Assembly: GCA_024743055.1 (NCBI GenBank)
Contig: JANSXH010000015.1
Coordinates: 45,991 to 109,990, forward strand
DNA length: 64,000 nt
Source: Pseudomonadota bacterium
Lineage (GTDB): Bacteria; Pseudomonadota; Alphaproteobacteria; Sneathiellales; Sneathiellaceae
Direction of reading: 5' to 3'
Position 1 is the stretch's first letter, and every line of letters begins with the position of its first letter. Made by a program: the position numbers and the translations under genes. The notes under the pieces are model-generated. The model had not been told where the DNA came from. It saw only the letters and a list, made by a program, of their open reading frames with translations, and ran no database searches. Positions 35,055 through 44,696 of this stretch are shown piece by piece.

Positions 35055-36248
35055 ATGATAAATTCGGAATTAAAGCGATTACGGGGATCTCCCTTCAACG
35101 CGTTACGCGCCCTTCTCGATCCTCTAGAACCTGCGGCAGGCTTGGAACCGCTCACACTGACGATTGGGGAACCGCAGCATAAACCGCCGCAAATCATGAT
35201 CGACGCTCTGCATGCGAGCGAGCATCTATACGGCAAATACCCACCGGCAGACGGCACGCCTGAACAGCGCGAGGCCATCGCTGGCTGGCTCACCCGTCGC
35301 TATGGATTGTCAGACGGAATTGTAGATGCAAACAGCAATATTGCGCCGGTTAACGGGACTCGTGAAGCCCTTTTCATGATCGCCCAGGTCATCACAGAGC
35401 GAGCGACCCATAACGAGGCAAAACCTGCCATACTTCTACCGACGCCCTATTATCATACCTATCATGCTGCCGCTTTTATGGCAGGCGCCGATCCGGTGTT
35501 TATGCCGGCAACCGCAGAGCATGATTTTTTTCCGGATCTGACGACATTAGATCCGGAGTTGCTGGACAGAACGACCGCTTTTTATCTTTGCAGCCCGGCC
35601 AATCCGCAAGGGACTGCTGCGTCCGCAGAGTATCTCGAGGAAGTATTACGGCTGGCTATCAAGCATGATTTCATCCTCATCATGGATGAATGCTATGCCG
35701 AGATATATGACTGCAAGCCACCCGTTGGTATTCTTGAAATCTGTGACGAGTTGGGTGAAGGCCTCGACCATGTGCTGACATTTCATTCTTTGTCAAAGAG
35801 ATCCAGTGCCGCTGGCCTGCGTTCCGGTTTTTGTACCGGGAACACTGAAATAATTAGAACTTTTATTGATTTGCGTAATTATGCCGGAGCGGTCTCGCCT
35901 CTGCCAGTTTGCGCCGCCGCCGCCGCTTTGTGGAACGACGATGTCCATGTGGAAGAAAACCGTGCCTTGTATCGGCAGAAATTTGACGCAGCCGAGCGGA
36001 TCCTCGGTAACCGCTTTGGATTTTACCGCCCTCAAGGCGGATTTTTCCTTTGGCTAGACGTGGAAGATGGGGTTGAGGCTACCAAGAAGCTTTGGACCAA
36101 GGGTGCCCTTAGGGTTCTGCCTGGAAAGTTTTTGAGTGCGGAAGGCCCGGATGGCGTGAATCCGGGTGACAAATATATCCGAGTTGCCCTGGTTGGGGAG
36201 CTGGATAAGACGGAAGAAGCTTTAACTAGATTAGCCAATAGCTTATAG
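35055..36248 (+). CDS. Class I/II aminotransferase (DapC-type, N-succinyldiaminopimelate)
   Basis: A PLP-dependent aminotransferase of 397 residues, probably the DapC step of lysine and peptidoglycan diaminopimelate synthesis. Motifs are TIGEPQHKPPQI near the start, PVNGTREALFM, NPQGTAASAEYLEEV, the Asp in FILIMDECYAEIYD, and the Schiff-base lysine in FHSLSKRSSAAGLRSGF. The start is the ATG at 35055; the open frame upstream begins with TTG and overlaps a likely terminator. It is 9 bases before ftsK, so they may be co-transcribed. Confidence 0.84.
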   Translation: MINSELKRLRGSPFNALRALLDPLEPAAGLEPLTLTIGEPQHKPPQIMIDALHASEHLYGKYPPADGTPEQREAIAGWLTRRYGLSDGIVDANSNIAPVNGTREALFMIAQVITERATHNEAKPAILLPTPYYHTYHAAAFMAGADPVFMPATAEHDFFPDLTTLDPELLDRTTAFYLCSPANPQGTAASAEYLEEVLRLAIKHDFILIMDECYAEIYDCKPPVGILEICDELGEGLDHVLTFHSLSKRSSAAGLRSGFCTGNTEIIRTFIDLRNYAGAVSPLPVCAAAAALWNDDVHVEENRALYRQKFDAAERILGNRFGFYRPQGGFFLWLDVEDGVEATKKLWTKGALRVLPGKFLSAEGPDGVNPGDKYIRVALVGELDKTEEALTRLANSL

Positions 36249-36257
36249 AATAGGCGG

Positions 36258-38654
36258 ATGATGTCTAAGAGTAGAAGCTCAAAATCCATATCCCTTTTGC
36301 CGTCGGGCAGCGTTGATTTTCTGCACCGCCGCCTGATAGAGCTCGGTGGCTTGGCGTTACTGGCCCTCGCCCTGATTTGCATATTGGCCTTGGTGACTTA
36401 TTCGCCCGATGATCCCAACTTCAATCATGCGACTGTTGGCACGCCTTCCAATCTCCTCGGCTCTGGCGGAGCCCATCTCGCGGATCTATTTCTACAGACC
36501 ATCGGTCTTGGATCTGCCGCTCTCATTTTGGGATTGATAGCCTGGTCCTGGCGAGTGATGTCCCATCGCGGTCTGCCCTGGGGCTGGATCCATGTGGCGG
36601 TCCTGCCCTTTGGCGTAAGCTTTACCTCAGCAACCCTCGCGTCCTTTCCGGTTGCGGATGGTTGGCCCCTGAATTCTGGTTATGGCGGAATTGTCGGGGA
36701 TGTCATCTACAATTCCATTGTTGTCGTCGGACAACAAATCGGATTCACAATTCATGCTGCCATCCTTGGACCATTGCTTTTCATCATTGCAGCTGGGTTA
36801 CTTCTGGTTTCCTTTGGCATGTCGAAACAGGAATGGGCTGTTATCGGCAAGGGCTTTAAAACCGTTCTTCAAGTTTTGATGCTGGCTCCCGGCTACTTCC
36901 GCGGTTTCAAACGCAAGGCCCGTGACTATGAAGATGATGGCGACTATGACGATATCGAAGAAGCCATTCCTGAGCCCAAAAAGAAGCCAGCAAAGTCAAA
37001 GGCAAAGGCAAAAGCCAAGAAGCCTCTGTTCCGCAGCTCCGCCGAACCGCAAATCGAACAGCGTAAATCCTCAACAGCAGTCGGTAAGCGGGTCGCCGCA
37101 GAGAAACAGCCGGCGCTTGATCTCGGGCCAGCCGGAGAATACCAGCTCCCACCGCTTGATCTTCTTGAAGAACAAGATACGAAGCTGGTTTCCAAGCCTG
37201 TCAGTGAAGAAGCCCTTTCGAAAAATGCGCGACTCTTGGAATCCGTCCTTGATGATTACGGCATAAAGGGTGAAATCAGCCGGGTTCGCCCCGGACCTGT
37301 GGTTACTCTTTATGAGCTGGAACCGGCACCAGGTCTGAAAAGTTCCCGTGTCATTGGCCTCGCCGACGATATCGCGCGGTCCATGAGTGCAGTCTCCACC
37401 CGTATTGCCGTAATACCGGGTCGCAACGCTATCGGCATAGAGCTGCCCAACCAGCGCCGGGAGACCGTTTATTTACGTGAATTGCTGTCGGCCGCCGCCT
37501 ATGAGAGCACAAGCTCCAAATTGACCCTCGCATTGGGTAAGGACATAGGCGGTGATCTGGTTGTTGCGGACCTTGCCCGCATGCCGCATTTGCTGATCGC
37601 CGGTACTACTGGCTCCGGTAAATCGGTGGCCGTCAATACCATGATCCTGTCCCTGCTTTATCGGTTGTCACCGGATGAATGTCGCTTCATCATGATCGAT
37701 CCTAAGATGCTGGAACTCTCTGTCTATGATGGCATTCCACATCTGCTGGCCCCGGTGGTGACAGAGCCTGGTAAGGCGATTGTCGCCTTGAAATGGGCGG
37801 TCAAGGAAATGGAAGACCGCTATCGCAAGATGGCTGAACTGGGCGTGCGTAACGTCGATGGCTATAATCAGCGTATCCGCGAAGCCACCAAGAAAGGCGA
37901 AGTTCTTAAACGGACTGTGCAGACGGGCTTTGATGCTGCCACCGGTGAGCCCGTGTTCGAGGAGCGCGGACTTGATACGGAACCGCTGCCGATGATCGTC
38001 ATCATCGTCGATGAGATGGCAGATCTGATGATGGTCGCCGGCAAGGAAATCGAAGTTGCGGTTCAACGTCTGGCCCAGATGGCTCGTGCGGCGGGTCTGC
38101 ATGTAATCATGGCGACACAACGACCCTCGGTGGATGTCATTACCGGTACCATCAAAGCCAACTTCCCGACCCGGATCAGTTTCCAGGTAACTTCCAAAAT
38201 CGACAGTCGCACGGTTCTGGGGGAACAGGGAGCCGAACAACTGCTTGGGCAGGGCGATATGTTGTATATGCCCGGCGCGGGACGTGTCCAACGTGTCCAC
38301 GGCCCATTTGTTTCCGACGAGGAAGTGGAACAAGTTGTCAATTTCCTTAAAGCTCAGGGCTCACCTGACTACAAGCAGGAAGTCACCGAGGAAGCACAGG
38401 GCGAGTTTGATGGTATGGTGGGCGGCGGCGGCAATGGCGGCTCTAGCGGAGATGAGCTTTATGACCGTGCGGTCGAACTTGTCTGCCGGGAACGCAAAGC
38501 CTCTACCAGTTTTGTCCAGCGCCATTTGCAGATCGGCTATAACCGCGCTGCCCGGATTATTGACCAGATGGAAAAAGAAGGTGTCATTGGCGCCGCCAAC
38601 CACGTAGGTAAGCGAGAAGTTCTTGCCCGCGACATTGATGATCGCGAGCATTGA
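36258..38654 (+). CDS. ftsK: DNA translocase FtsK
   Basis: A septum-anchored DNA pump that clears the chromosome terminus during division. The 798 residues contain four N-terminal membrane helices (about 33-205), a charged Lys/Ala-rich linker (KKKPAKSKAKAKAKKPLF near 240), the motor domain with Walker A AGTTGSGKSVAVN and Walker B MIVIIVDEMADLMMV, and the C-terminal gamma winged helix (YDRAVELVCRERKASTSFVQ) that reads KOPS sequences. The short linker is usual for Alphaproteobacteria. Confidence 0.97.
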   Translation: MMSKSRSSKSISLLPSGSVDFLHRRLIELGGLALLALALICILALVTYSPDDPNFNHATVGTPSNLLGSGGAHLADLFLQTIGLGSAALILGLIAWSWRVMSHRGLPWGWIHVAVLPFGVSFTSATLASFPVADGWPLNSGYGGIVGDVIYNSIVVVGQQIGFTIHAAILGPLLFIIAAGLLLVSFGMSKQEWAVIGKGFKTVLQVLMLAPGYFRGFKRKARDYEDDGDYDDIEEAIPEPKKKPAKSKAKAKAKKPLFRSSAEPQIEQRKSSTAVGKRVAAEKQPALDLGPAGEYQLPPLDLLEEQDTKLVSKPVSEEALSKNARLLESVLDDYGIKGEISRVRPGPVVTLYELEPAPGLKSSRVIGLADDIARSMSAVSTRIAVIPGRNAIGIELPNQRRETVYLRELLSAAAYESTSSKLTLALGKDIGGDLVVADLARMPHLLIAGTTGSGKSVAVNTMILSLLYRLSPDECRFIMIDPKMLELSVYDGIPHLLAPVVTEPGKAIVALKWAVKEMEDRYRKMAELGVRNVDGYNQRIREATKKGEVLKRTVQTGFDAATGEPVFEERGLDTEPLPMIVIIVDEMADLMMVAGKEIEVAVQRLAQMARAAGLHVIMATQRPSVDVITGTIKANFPTRISFQVTSKIDSRTVLGEQGAEQLLGQGDMLYMPGAGRVQRVHGPFVSDEEVEQVVNFLKAQGSPDYKQEVTEEAQGEFDGMVGGGGNGGSSGDELYDRAVELVCRERKASTSFVQRHLQIGYNRAARIIDQMEKEGVIGAANHVGKREVLARDIDDREH

Positions 38655-38693
38655 GTTCCGTCTGACATAGTTTCGACGAATTAATTTGGCACA

Positions 38694-38731
38694 GAAGGCG
38701 ACTGATCATATATCAGTAGAAGATCGCCTTC
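38694..38731. repeat. Nested inverted repeat between ftsK and lolA
   Basis: Outer arms GAAGGCGA (38694-38701) and TCGCCTTC (38724-38731) are perfect; inside them CTGAT and ATCAG can pair around five bases. No T tract follows. It may be a termination or processing signal or a protein site near the lolA promoter; nothing in the sequence decides this. Confidence 0.45.
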
Positions 38732-38758
38732 GGCTTCAATAATAGAAATGAGTTTTTC

Positions 38759-39376
38759 ATGCGGAAAACCTTTAAATCCATGACATCAGCGGTTTTTCTG
38801 CTGGTAATTTGCGTTGTCAGTCCTAATGCATGGGCAGAACTGAATGCGGAAGATAAGGCTCAGGTTGCTCGGATTGAAGCCTATCTTAATTCTCTGAACT
38901 CTATGCAGGCTCGCTTTTTGCAGCTGGACGCTGGTGGTGGAGTTGCAATTGGCGATGTTTATATGCGCCGCCCGGGACGCATGCGTTTTGAATACGAACC
39001 GCCAGCTCAGATCTTGGTTGTCGCGGACGGAACCTGGCTGGTTTTTCGTGACAATGAAATAAAAGAAACGACCCGCCTTCCCCTCTTCTCGACTCCTGTC
39101 AGCGTCTTGCTACAAGAGGTGATCAGCCTCAGCGGCGATGTTACGGTCACCAAGGTCGAAAATGATAGCAAGGCACTTCGGGTAACGGTTGTTGATACGG
39201 AAAACCCCGATGAGGGTAGCATTACCCTGGTTTTTAGCGATGAACCATTGCAATTGCGTCAATGGCTGGTGACTGACGCGCAAGGGGCTGTGACCAGTAT
39301 CAGCATCAGCAATCTGCAAAAAAATGTCGCCCTCCGAAATGATCTGTTTACTTTCTTTGATAGTGACTATGAATAG
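38759..39376 (+). CDS. lolA: Outer-membrane lipoprotein carrier protein LolA
   Basis: The periplasmic chaperone that ferries lipoproteins from LolCDE to the outer membrane. The signal peptide covers residues 1-26 (ending AWA). The mature 205-residue precursor shows the LolA pattern: IEAYLNSLNSMQARFLQLD, YMRRPGRMRFEYEPPAQILVVADG and TPVSVLLQE. It is a single gene downstream of ftsK, as in most Proteobacteria. Confidence 0.93.
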   Translation: MRKTFKSMTSAVFLLVICVVSPNAWAELNAEDKAQVARIEAYLNSLNSMQARFLQLDAGGGVAIGDVYMRRPGRMRFEYEPPAQILVVADGTWLVFRDNEIKETTRLPLFSTPVSVLLQEVISLSGDVTVTKVENDSKALRVTVVDTENPDEGSITLVFSDEPLQLRQWLVTDAQGAVTSISISNLQKNVALRNDLFTFFDSDYE

Positions 39377-39440
39377 GTGTAAGATCGCGTCTTCTTAGCA
39401 TGTGATTCCCCCAAACCTCACGCAGCATCCAAGACAGCGC

Positions 39441-40034
39441 ATGAATGATGACATAGAGTTCGATGACGAATTACCGGATATAGACGATTATCCGACCCTG
39501 CGATCCGTCGTACGATTCAATAAACTTCTTTCTTCTGTTCCGTGGTTCGCTTCGGTTAGTGAACCGCTAGATACGGAAACGCTGACCGCAGCAAGAGGCT
39601 ATATGGATGCTTTGGGATTTCCAGATGCATTCGTTGCTGAGGTAGAGGACTGGGAAGACGCCGCCTATGCCGCTGCAAATCCGGAATGGAACAGCAACTG
39701 GTGGGAGGCAGAAGAACAATTACGCATGGGTCTGACAGCCTCTGCCCTGGAGCTCATGGGAGAAGAGGATCTCAACCTGGCGCTCACCCATGTGTCCGCA
39801 ACGGCATCCCCTCTTATTTCCAACGCCGTCGAGGCGATATCAGAGGAGATGGGTGTTGAAGATATGGAACTTGTCAGAGCGGCTGTCGGGTCAGCCTTGC
39901 AGGCCTGTCATCAGGCGGCCCTGGTCCTCGCTGCCGGAGAAGAAGACGACCATCCATTTGCACTGAAATACAAACTTTTCGAGCACGGACATTGGCCCAT
40001 TGCCATTACCGGTAACTCTTTTAATATTTTCTAA
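39441..40034 (+). CDS. Conserved-looking acidic hypothetical protein
   Basis: I do not recognise a named domain. The 197-residue product (ATG at 39441; a GTG at 39402 is also in frame) is strongly acidic at its N-terminus (NDDIEFDDELPDIDDY) and contains two helical stretches, VSEPLDTETLTAARGYMDALGF and LTHVSATASPLISNAVEAI (in pieces), with no membrane segment or signal peptide. It is 26-64 bases after lolA and 21 before xthA on the same strand, so it is probably in that transcription unit. Confidence 0.75.
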   Translation: MNDDIEFDDELPDIDDYPTLRSVVRFNKLLSSVPWFASVSEPLDTETLTAARGYMDALGFPDAFVAEVEDWEDAAYAAANPEWNSNWWEAEEQLRMGLTASALELMGEEDLNLALTHVSATASPLISNAVEAISEEMGVEDMELVRAAVGSALQACHQAALVLAAGEEDDHPFALKYKLFEHGHWPIAITGNSFNIF

Positions 40035-40055
40035 TCCTTATCGCGGAGCTTCTGA

Positions 40056-40868
40056 ATGACAAAAATGCGCCTAGTAACTTGGAACGTTAACTCCGTTCGC
40101 GCGCGCTTGGCTCATGTTGAAAAATTTGTCGCCCAAAGCGCACCTGACGTCCTGTGCCTTCAGGAAACCAAAGTGAGGGACAATGACTTCCCCCTCAAAG
40201 CTTTTACAAAAATGGGGTTCGAGCATCACGTCATTGCCGGGCAGAAAAGCTATAACGGTGTTGCCATATTCTCCAAGCTGCCTTTCGTTCCGACAGAGCC
40301 CAAGCACTGGTGTGGCAAGGATGACAAGCGGCATCTCGCGATAACTTTGGAAAATGGGGTAGAGATCAACAATTTTTACGTTCCGGCTGGTGGCGATGTC
40401 CCTGATCCTGACGAAAATGATAAATTCGCCCATAAACTAGCCTTTATGAACGAAATGACAGACTGGTTCAAAAAACGGCAATCGAAAGATAACAAACTGA
40501 TCCTTGTGGGCGATCTGAATGTGGCACCTCTGGAGACGGACGTCTGGAGCCATAAGCAACTCCTCAAAATTGTCAGCCACACACCCATTGAGGTGGAGCA
40601 TATGTCTCGGACACAATCCTCCCATGATTGGGTGGATGCCATGCGGCATTTCGTTCCGGAACCAGAGCCTCTCTTTTCCTGGTGGAGCTATCGGGCGCGG
40701 GACTGGCGCGCCTCCAACAAGGGCCGCCGGCTTGACCATGTTTGGGTCACACCCAACCTCAAGCCTCATCTCAAATCAATGCAGGTGGATCTGGAACCAC
40801 GGGGGTGGGAGAAGCCGTCAGATCACGCGCCAGTCATCGTCGATTTCGATCTCAAAGGAATTGGCTGA
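40056..40868 (+). CDS. xthA: Exodeoxyribonuclease III (AP endonuclease)
   Basis: A base-excision repair enzyme of the exonuclease-endonuclease-phosphatase fold, cutting at abasic sites. The 270-residue sequence has the family motifs MRLVTWNVNSVRARL, the metal-binding Glu in LCLQETKV, YNGVAIFSK, LVGDLNVAP, and the C-terminal RLDHVWVT and SDHAPVIVDF with the catalytic His. It is complete. Confidence 0.95.
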   Translation: MTKMRLVTWNVNSVRARLAHVEKFVAQSAPDVLCLQETKVRDNDFPLKAFTKMGFEHHVIAGQKSYNGVAIFSKLPFVPTEPKHWCGKDDKRHLAITLENGVEINNFYVPAGGDVPDPDENDKFAHKLAFMNEMTDWFKKRQSKDNKLILVGDLNVAPLETDVWSHKQLLKIVSHTPIEVEHMSRTQSSHDWVDAMRHFVPEPEPLFSWWSYRARDWRASNKGRRLDHVWVTPNLKPHLKSMQVDLEPRGWEKPSDHAPVIVDFDLKGIG

Positions 40869-40949
40869 TACATGCACGATTTTGACTTCCTCAACGATGA
40901 TTGCTAGGACTGAGAACCACCAAACCACAAACAACGGGAGGCCCGCGCC

Positions 40950-42176
40950 ATGAGCCGTTCAGAGCCACCCATTTCTCCCGCCCCTCAGCCCGAAAATCCC
41001 CGAGATCCCGAACTTCAGCGACGATTGCTGATCATGTCCACGCTAATGATGGCAGTCGCTTCCATCTTCTGGGGTGGTATCTACTTCATTTTCAATGAAA
41101 CTCTTGCAGCCATTATCCCCTGGACTTACGCAGTCATTTCATTTCTTTGCCTACTCCTACTTCGGCGGCAGAACCTGAATTGGTTGTTGCGAGAGAGTCA
41201 GCTCTTTATGTCGCTGATTCTGCCTTTTCTTTTAATGTGGGAGCTGGGTGGCTTTGTAAATTCATCGGCTGTCGTTATATGGTCATTGACCTGCCCCTTG
41301 GGCGCGATTGTGTTTGTCGGAAGAAAAGCTGCGATCGCCTGGTTTATTGCCTTCGTCGGCCTAATACTGATCGGCGCAGCTATAGGATACCCTTCAACAT
41401 CCTCAACAAGCGCACTACCTCCAGCGCTGATCGTCACTTTATTCGTTATGAACTTAAGCGGTGTATCAATCGTAGCCTTTGTCCTTCTCAGTCACTTTGT
41501 TCAGCAAAAAGATGTTGCTCTTGGGTTGCTCGCAGTGGAGAGAGAACGATCGGAAAGCTTGATTAGGAACATGCTGCCATCAAGCATCAGTGAGCGCTTG
41601 AAACAGGAACAAAAACCCATTGCTGACCGCATTGAGGGCGTGACAATTCTGTTTGCTGATATCGTCGGCTTCACAAGCTATGCAATGCAACGATCGCCAG
41701 AAGAAATCGTCACTCTTCTCGACAACATCTTTTCCAAAATGGATGAGATTTCGGATGCCTATGGTTTGGAAAAGATCAAGACCATCGGCGATGCATACAT
41801 GGTGTGTGGTGGGCTTGATGGAAATCCAGGTCGCGCCGCCCTGGCAACTGCTGGCTTCGCAGTCGATTCCATGCAATATTTAAAGGAGCTTTCCAAAACG
41901 TCCGGCTTACCCTTAGATCTTCGCATTGGCTTGAATTCCGGGCCAGTTGTCGCAGGAGTCATCGGACAAAGCAAATACTCCTATGATATTTGGGGAGATG
42001 CGGTCAATGTGGCCGCCAGGCTACAGCAAAATGCCGACCCTGGAAGCATTCTAATTTCAGGCGAGACCTGTGACTTGGTTTCCTCAGACTATGACGTCCA
42101 GCCTCTGGGAGAAATGACCCTGAAAGGACATAGTCCGGTGGCAACCTTCGCGTTAGGGGTCCGGCGAAAAACATAA
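40950..42176 (+). CDS. Membrane-anchored class III adenylate cyclase
   Basis: The 408-residue protein has about six N-terminal membrane helices (residues about 28-180), a linker (LLAVERERSESLIRNMLPSSISERLK, in pieces) that looks like the signalling helix common before cyclase domains, and a C-terminal class III catalytic domain. Metal-binding Asp residues are in ILFADIVGFTSYA, and the substrate-specifying residues are Lys in LEKIKTIGDAYM and Asp in YDIWGDAVNVAAR, the ATP-type combination. This supports cAMP production. The signal it senses is unknown. Confidence 0.9.
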   Translation: MSRSEPPISPAPQPENPRDPELQRRLLIMSTLMMAVASIFWGGIYFIFNETLAAIIPWTYAVISFLCLLLLRRQNLNWLLRESQLFMSLILPFLLMWELGGFVNSSAVVIWSLTCPLGAIVFVGRKAAIAWFIAFVGLILIGAAIGYPSTSSTSALPPALIVTLFVMNLSGVSIVAFVLLSHFVQQKDVALGLLAVERERSESLIRNMLPSSISERLKQEQKPIADRIEGVTILFADIVGFTSYAMQRSPEEIVTLLDNIFSKMDEISDAYGLEKIKTIGDAYMVCGGLDGNPGRAALATAGFAVDSMQYLKELSKTSGLPLDLRIGLNSGPVVAGVIGQSKYSYDIWGDAVNVAARLQQNADPGSILISGETCDLVSSDYDVQPLGEMTLKGHSPVATFALGVRRKT

Positions 42177-42256
42177 ATTTCCGATGAACAGTTGCCTCTC
42201 CCGGCAAGCAAGTGCACACTCCTGAAAAAACAAGAATAAGAACGGGAGAAATTTCA

Positions 42257-43033
42257 ATGAGTGGAAGAATAGATGGTAAGGTTGCTCTTATCAGCGGCGG
42301 CGCATCTGGGATCGGGCTGGCCACGGCAGAACGATTTGCCGATGAAGGGGCCAAAGTAGCGGTTACAGATATTAATATTGCCAAGGGTCAAGAGCTTGTC
42401 ACAGAGTTGCGTGAAAAAGGTCATGATGCCCTTTTTCTTGAGCTTGATGTAGTTGATGCCAATTCCTGGAGAGCTGTCGTGGGAAAAATCCAGGAAGAAT
42501 GGGGCCGACTTGACATTCTTCTAAATTCTGCAGGAATAGGACGGGCCCACCCCCTCCTTGAGATGACCCTGGAAGAGTGGCGTCAAACTACTTCGATCAA
42601 TTTGGATGGTACCTTCCTCGGGACACAAGCAGCAATACGGGCCATGAAAGACAACAACGGTGGATCGATTATAAATATCTCCTCAGTCCTTGGATTAATT
42701 GGATTGCCGAATGTTTCTGCTTACGCCGCGAGCAAGGGTGGTGTGCGGCTGTTTACAAAAGCTGCTGCCATGGAATGCGCCGAACTTGAGCTGAATATTC
42801 GCGTAAACTCAGTCCATCCCGGATATATCGAAACACCAATGGTGATGCGTCGGTTCAATAAATCCGAAGAGCAAAACGCAATCGACATTAAAGAACTTGG
42901 GCAGCAGCACCCCCTCGGACGACTAGGGCAACGGGAGGAAGTCGCTGGTTTGGTGCTCTATCTTGCTTCCGATGAAGCAAGCTTCATCACTGGGTCAGAA
43001 TTTGTGATTGACGGTGGCTACACGGCCAAATAA
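42257..43033 (+). CDS. Short-chain dehydrogenase/reductase (classical SDR)
   Basis: An NAD(P)-dependent oxidoreductase of 258 residues. The cofactor motif SGGASGIG, NSAGIG, the catalytic Ser of ISSVLG, YAASKGG (Tyr and Lys) and the C-terminal ITGSEFVIDGGYTAK place it among classical SDRs resembling glucose or 3-alpha/beta-hydroxysteroid dehydrogenases. An Asp after the second strand (TDIN) suggests NAD preference. The ATG at 42257 follows GGGAG. The substrate is not identifiable. Confidence 0.9.
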   Translation: MSGRIDGKVALISGGASGIGLATAERFADEGAKVAVTDINIAKGQELVTELREKGHDALFLELDVVDANSWRAVVGKIQEEWGRLDILLNSAGIGRAHPLLEMTLEEWRQTTSINLDGTFLGTQAAIRAMKDNNGGSIINISSVLGLIGLPNVSAYAASKGGVRLFTKAAAMECAELELNIRVNSVHPGYIETPMVMRRFNKSEEQNAIDIKELGQQHPLGRLGQREEVAGLVLYLASDEASFITGSEFVIDGGYTAK

Positions 43034-43054
43034 GAACCTAACAGCGTGGTCCGG

Positions 43055-43543
43055 TCAGGATTGCCGATACATGTGATAACGCCCTTCTGCAACCCCTTCG
43101 GGGAGCGCGAGCGGCTGCCAGTCCTCTACATGAAAGGATTGATCGCTGACAATTATGGCGCCGGTCGCCAAAAGATGAGGGAGGCTTTTACCTACCTCAG
43201 CTGCAAGTTGAGCGGTTAATTCCTTGTCCCCGGATCCGATGTCACAATGGGCGAAGACTGCGCGTGAGGGCAATTGGTCCTTAACGGTACTCAGGGTTTC
43301 GCGGAAATCACCTACAATCATATGATCCTCATCGGGAATGCAATCCGGATGTGCTTTGACATGTCTGTCAAACACGAAGATGTCCCGATCCGGCAGCAAG
43401 CTGCGCAAATGATCATAGGTCCGTCCGTTACCGAGCCCTAGTTCAAGCGCACAGCCAGACATCTCTTGAACCATATCGGCGGCCATATTCAAGCAATCCC
43501 GCTGGGCCGAGACACGGCGGATAAAACTATCTAGTCTACTCAT
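43055..43543 (-). CDS. Class I SAM-dependent methyltransferase-like protein
   Basis: A small (162-residue) Rossmann-fold protein with the SAM motif [15 protein letters not shown] and the acidic residue after strand 2 ([12 protein letters not shown]). The start is placed at the ATG at 43543 ([19 protein letters not shown]), which overlaps the end of queG by 8 bases; upstream frame is just queG in another frame. It is shorter than most methyltransferases, and its target is unknown. Coupling to queG suggests a tRNA link, but this is inference. Confidence 0.75.
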   Translation of the reverse strand: MSRLDSFIRRVSAQRDCLNMAADMVQEMSGCALELGLGNGRTYDHLRSLLPDRDIFVFDRHVKAHPDCIPDEDHMIVGDFRETLSTVKDQLPSRAVFAHCDIGSGDKELTAQLAAEVGKSLPHLLATGAIIVSDQSFHVEDWQPLALPEGVAEGRYHMYRQS

Positions 43544-44696
43544 GGATTTGTGCCCAACTTTCGTTCCATTCTTCGATGACATCCGGGTCTGTTTCATACC
43601 GTGACAAAGCCTGTCGATACGAGTCAAATATTTCAGATGTCGAAATCCGGGCCAAGGCCCAAATTGCCGCCACCCGGATGATTGGTGACGGATCCTCCAA
43701 GACGTTTTGGACGGCTGTTTGATATTGGCCATCAGCGCTGTTGCCAATGGCAATCAGAACGTTACGAATAAACCTATTTCGCCCAAGTCTTTTGATAGGC
43801 GAGCCGGCAAACAAGGACCTGAATTCCTGATCATCGAGGGCCACGAGATCAAGGAGCCGTGGCGCCTCAAGCTCAGGACGCGAAGCAAGCGCGGCTTCAC
43901 GGGCAGTCTGTGCGTACTTGTTCCAGGGGCAGACCGCCAGACAGTCATCACATCCATAAATGCGATTGCCGATTAGAGGGCGAAGCTCCCGTTCTATGTG
44001 GGCAAGTGTCTCAATTGTCAGGTAGGATATGCATTTTCGAGCATCTAGCTGGTAGGGAGCGGGAAAGGCATCCGTCGGGCAAATATCCAAACAGGCGCGA
44101 CAACTGCCACAACTGCCTTCAGTTTGGACATCTGCAGGGATGGACAAGGTGGTGAAGATGCTACCGAGAAACAACCAGGAACCGAACTCGCGGCTGAGGA
44201 GGTTTGTATGTTTACCTTGCCAGCCCAGGCCAGCCAGTTCCGCGAGTGGTTTTTCCATGACCGGGGCCGTATCTACAAACACCTTCACATCCCCACCATG
44301 TTCGGAAATAAGCCAGCGAGCGAGCCGCTTCAGCTTTTTCTTGACGACGTCGTGATAGTCTTTTCTCTGAGCATAGGTAGAAATAACCCCCTGATTTCTT
44401 TGGGTCAAACCTGCCATCGGATCAGTTTCGGGGCCATAGTTCAGCCCCAACATGATAATCGAACGAGCCTCTGGCCATAGAGAATTCGGATGTTGGCGCC
44501 ATGACGTCTTATCAGCCAACCAGGTCATGTCCCCTTGCCGGCCCTTTGCCAAAAATTCATGAAGGCGCTCACCAGAATGAGGCGCTATATCTGCACCTAT
44601 CACCCCAAAATCGTCAAATCCTTCGGCCAATGCTTGTTCTCGAAGCCTTGTTTTCTCGGAGCCAGAGAGGGCATGCTCAGAAATCGAGGTCGGCAT
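43536..44696 (-). CDS. queG: Epoxyqueuosine reductase QueG
   Basis: The cobalamin- and 4Fe-4S-dependent enzyme that makes the last step of queuosine in tRNA. The 386-residue sequence shows the two ferredoxin-like clusters [16 protein letters not shown] and [16 protein letters not shown], the catalytic Asp region [15 protein letters not shown], and a C-terminal HEAT-like part ([17 protein letters not shown]). It overlaps the GST gene upstream by 20 bases and the methyltransferase gene downstream by 8, forming a three-gene unit. Confidence 0.94.
   Translation of the reverse strand: MPTSISEHALSGSEKTRLREQALAEGFDDFGVIGADIAPHSGERLHEFLAKGRQGDMTWLADKTSWRQHPNSLWPEARSIIMLGLNYGPETDPMAGLTQRNQGVISTYAQRKDYHDVVKKKLKRLARWLISEHGGDVKVFVDTAPVMEKPLAELAGLGWQGKHTNLLSREFGSWLFLGSIFTTLSIPADVQTEGSCGSCRACLDICPTDAFPAPYQLDARKCISYLTIETLAHIERELRPLIGNRIYGCDDCLAVCPWNKYAQTAREAALASRPELEAPRLLDLVALDDQEFRSLFAGSPIKRLGRNRFIRNVLIAIGNSADGQYQTAVQNVLEDPSPIIRVAAIWALARISTSEIFDSYRQALSRYETDPDVIEEWNESWAQIHE

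Noticed and set aside
38686..38702. Sigma-54 promoter for lolA at TTGGCACAGAAGGCGA
   Set aside because: A -24-like TGGCAC is present but the -12 element is missing.
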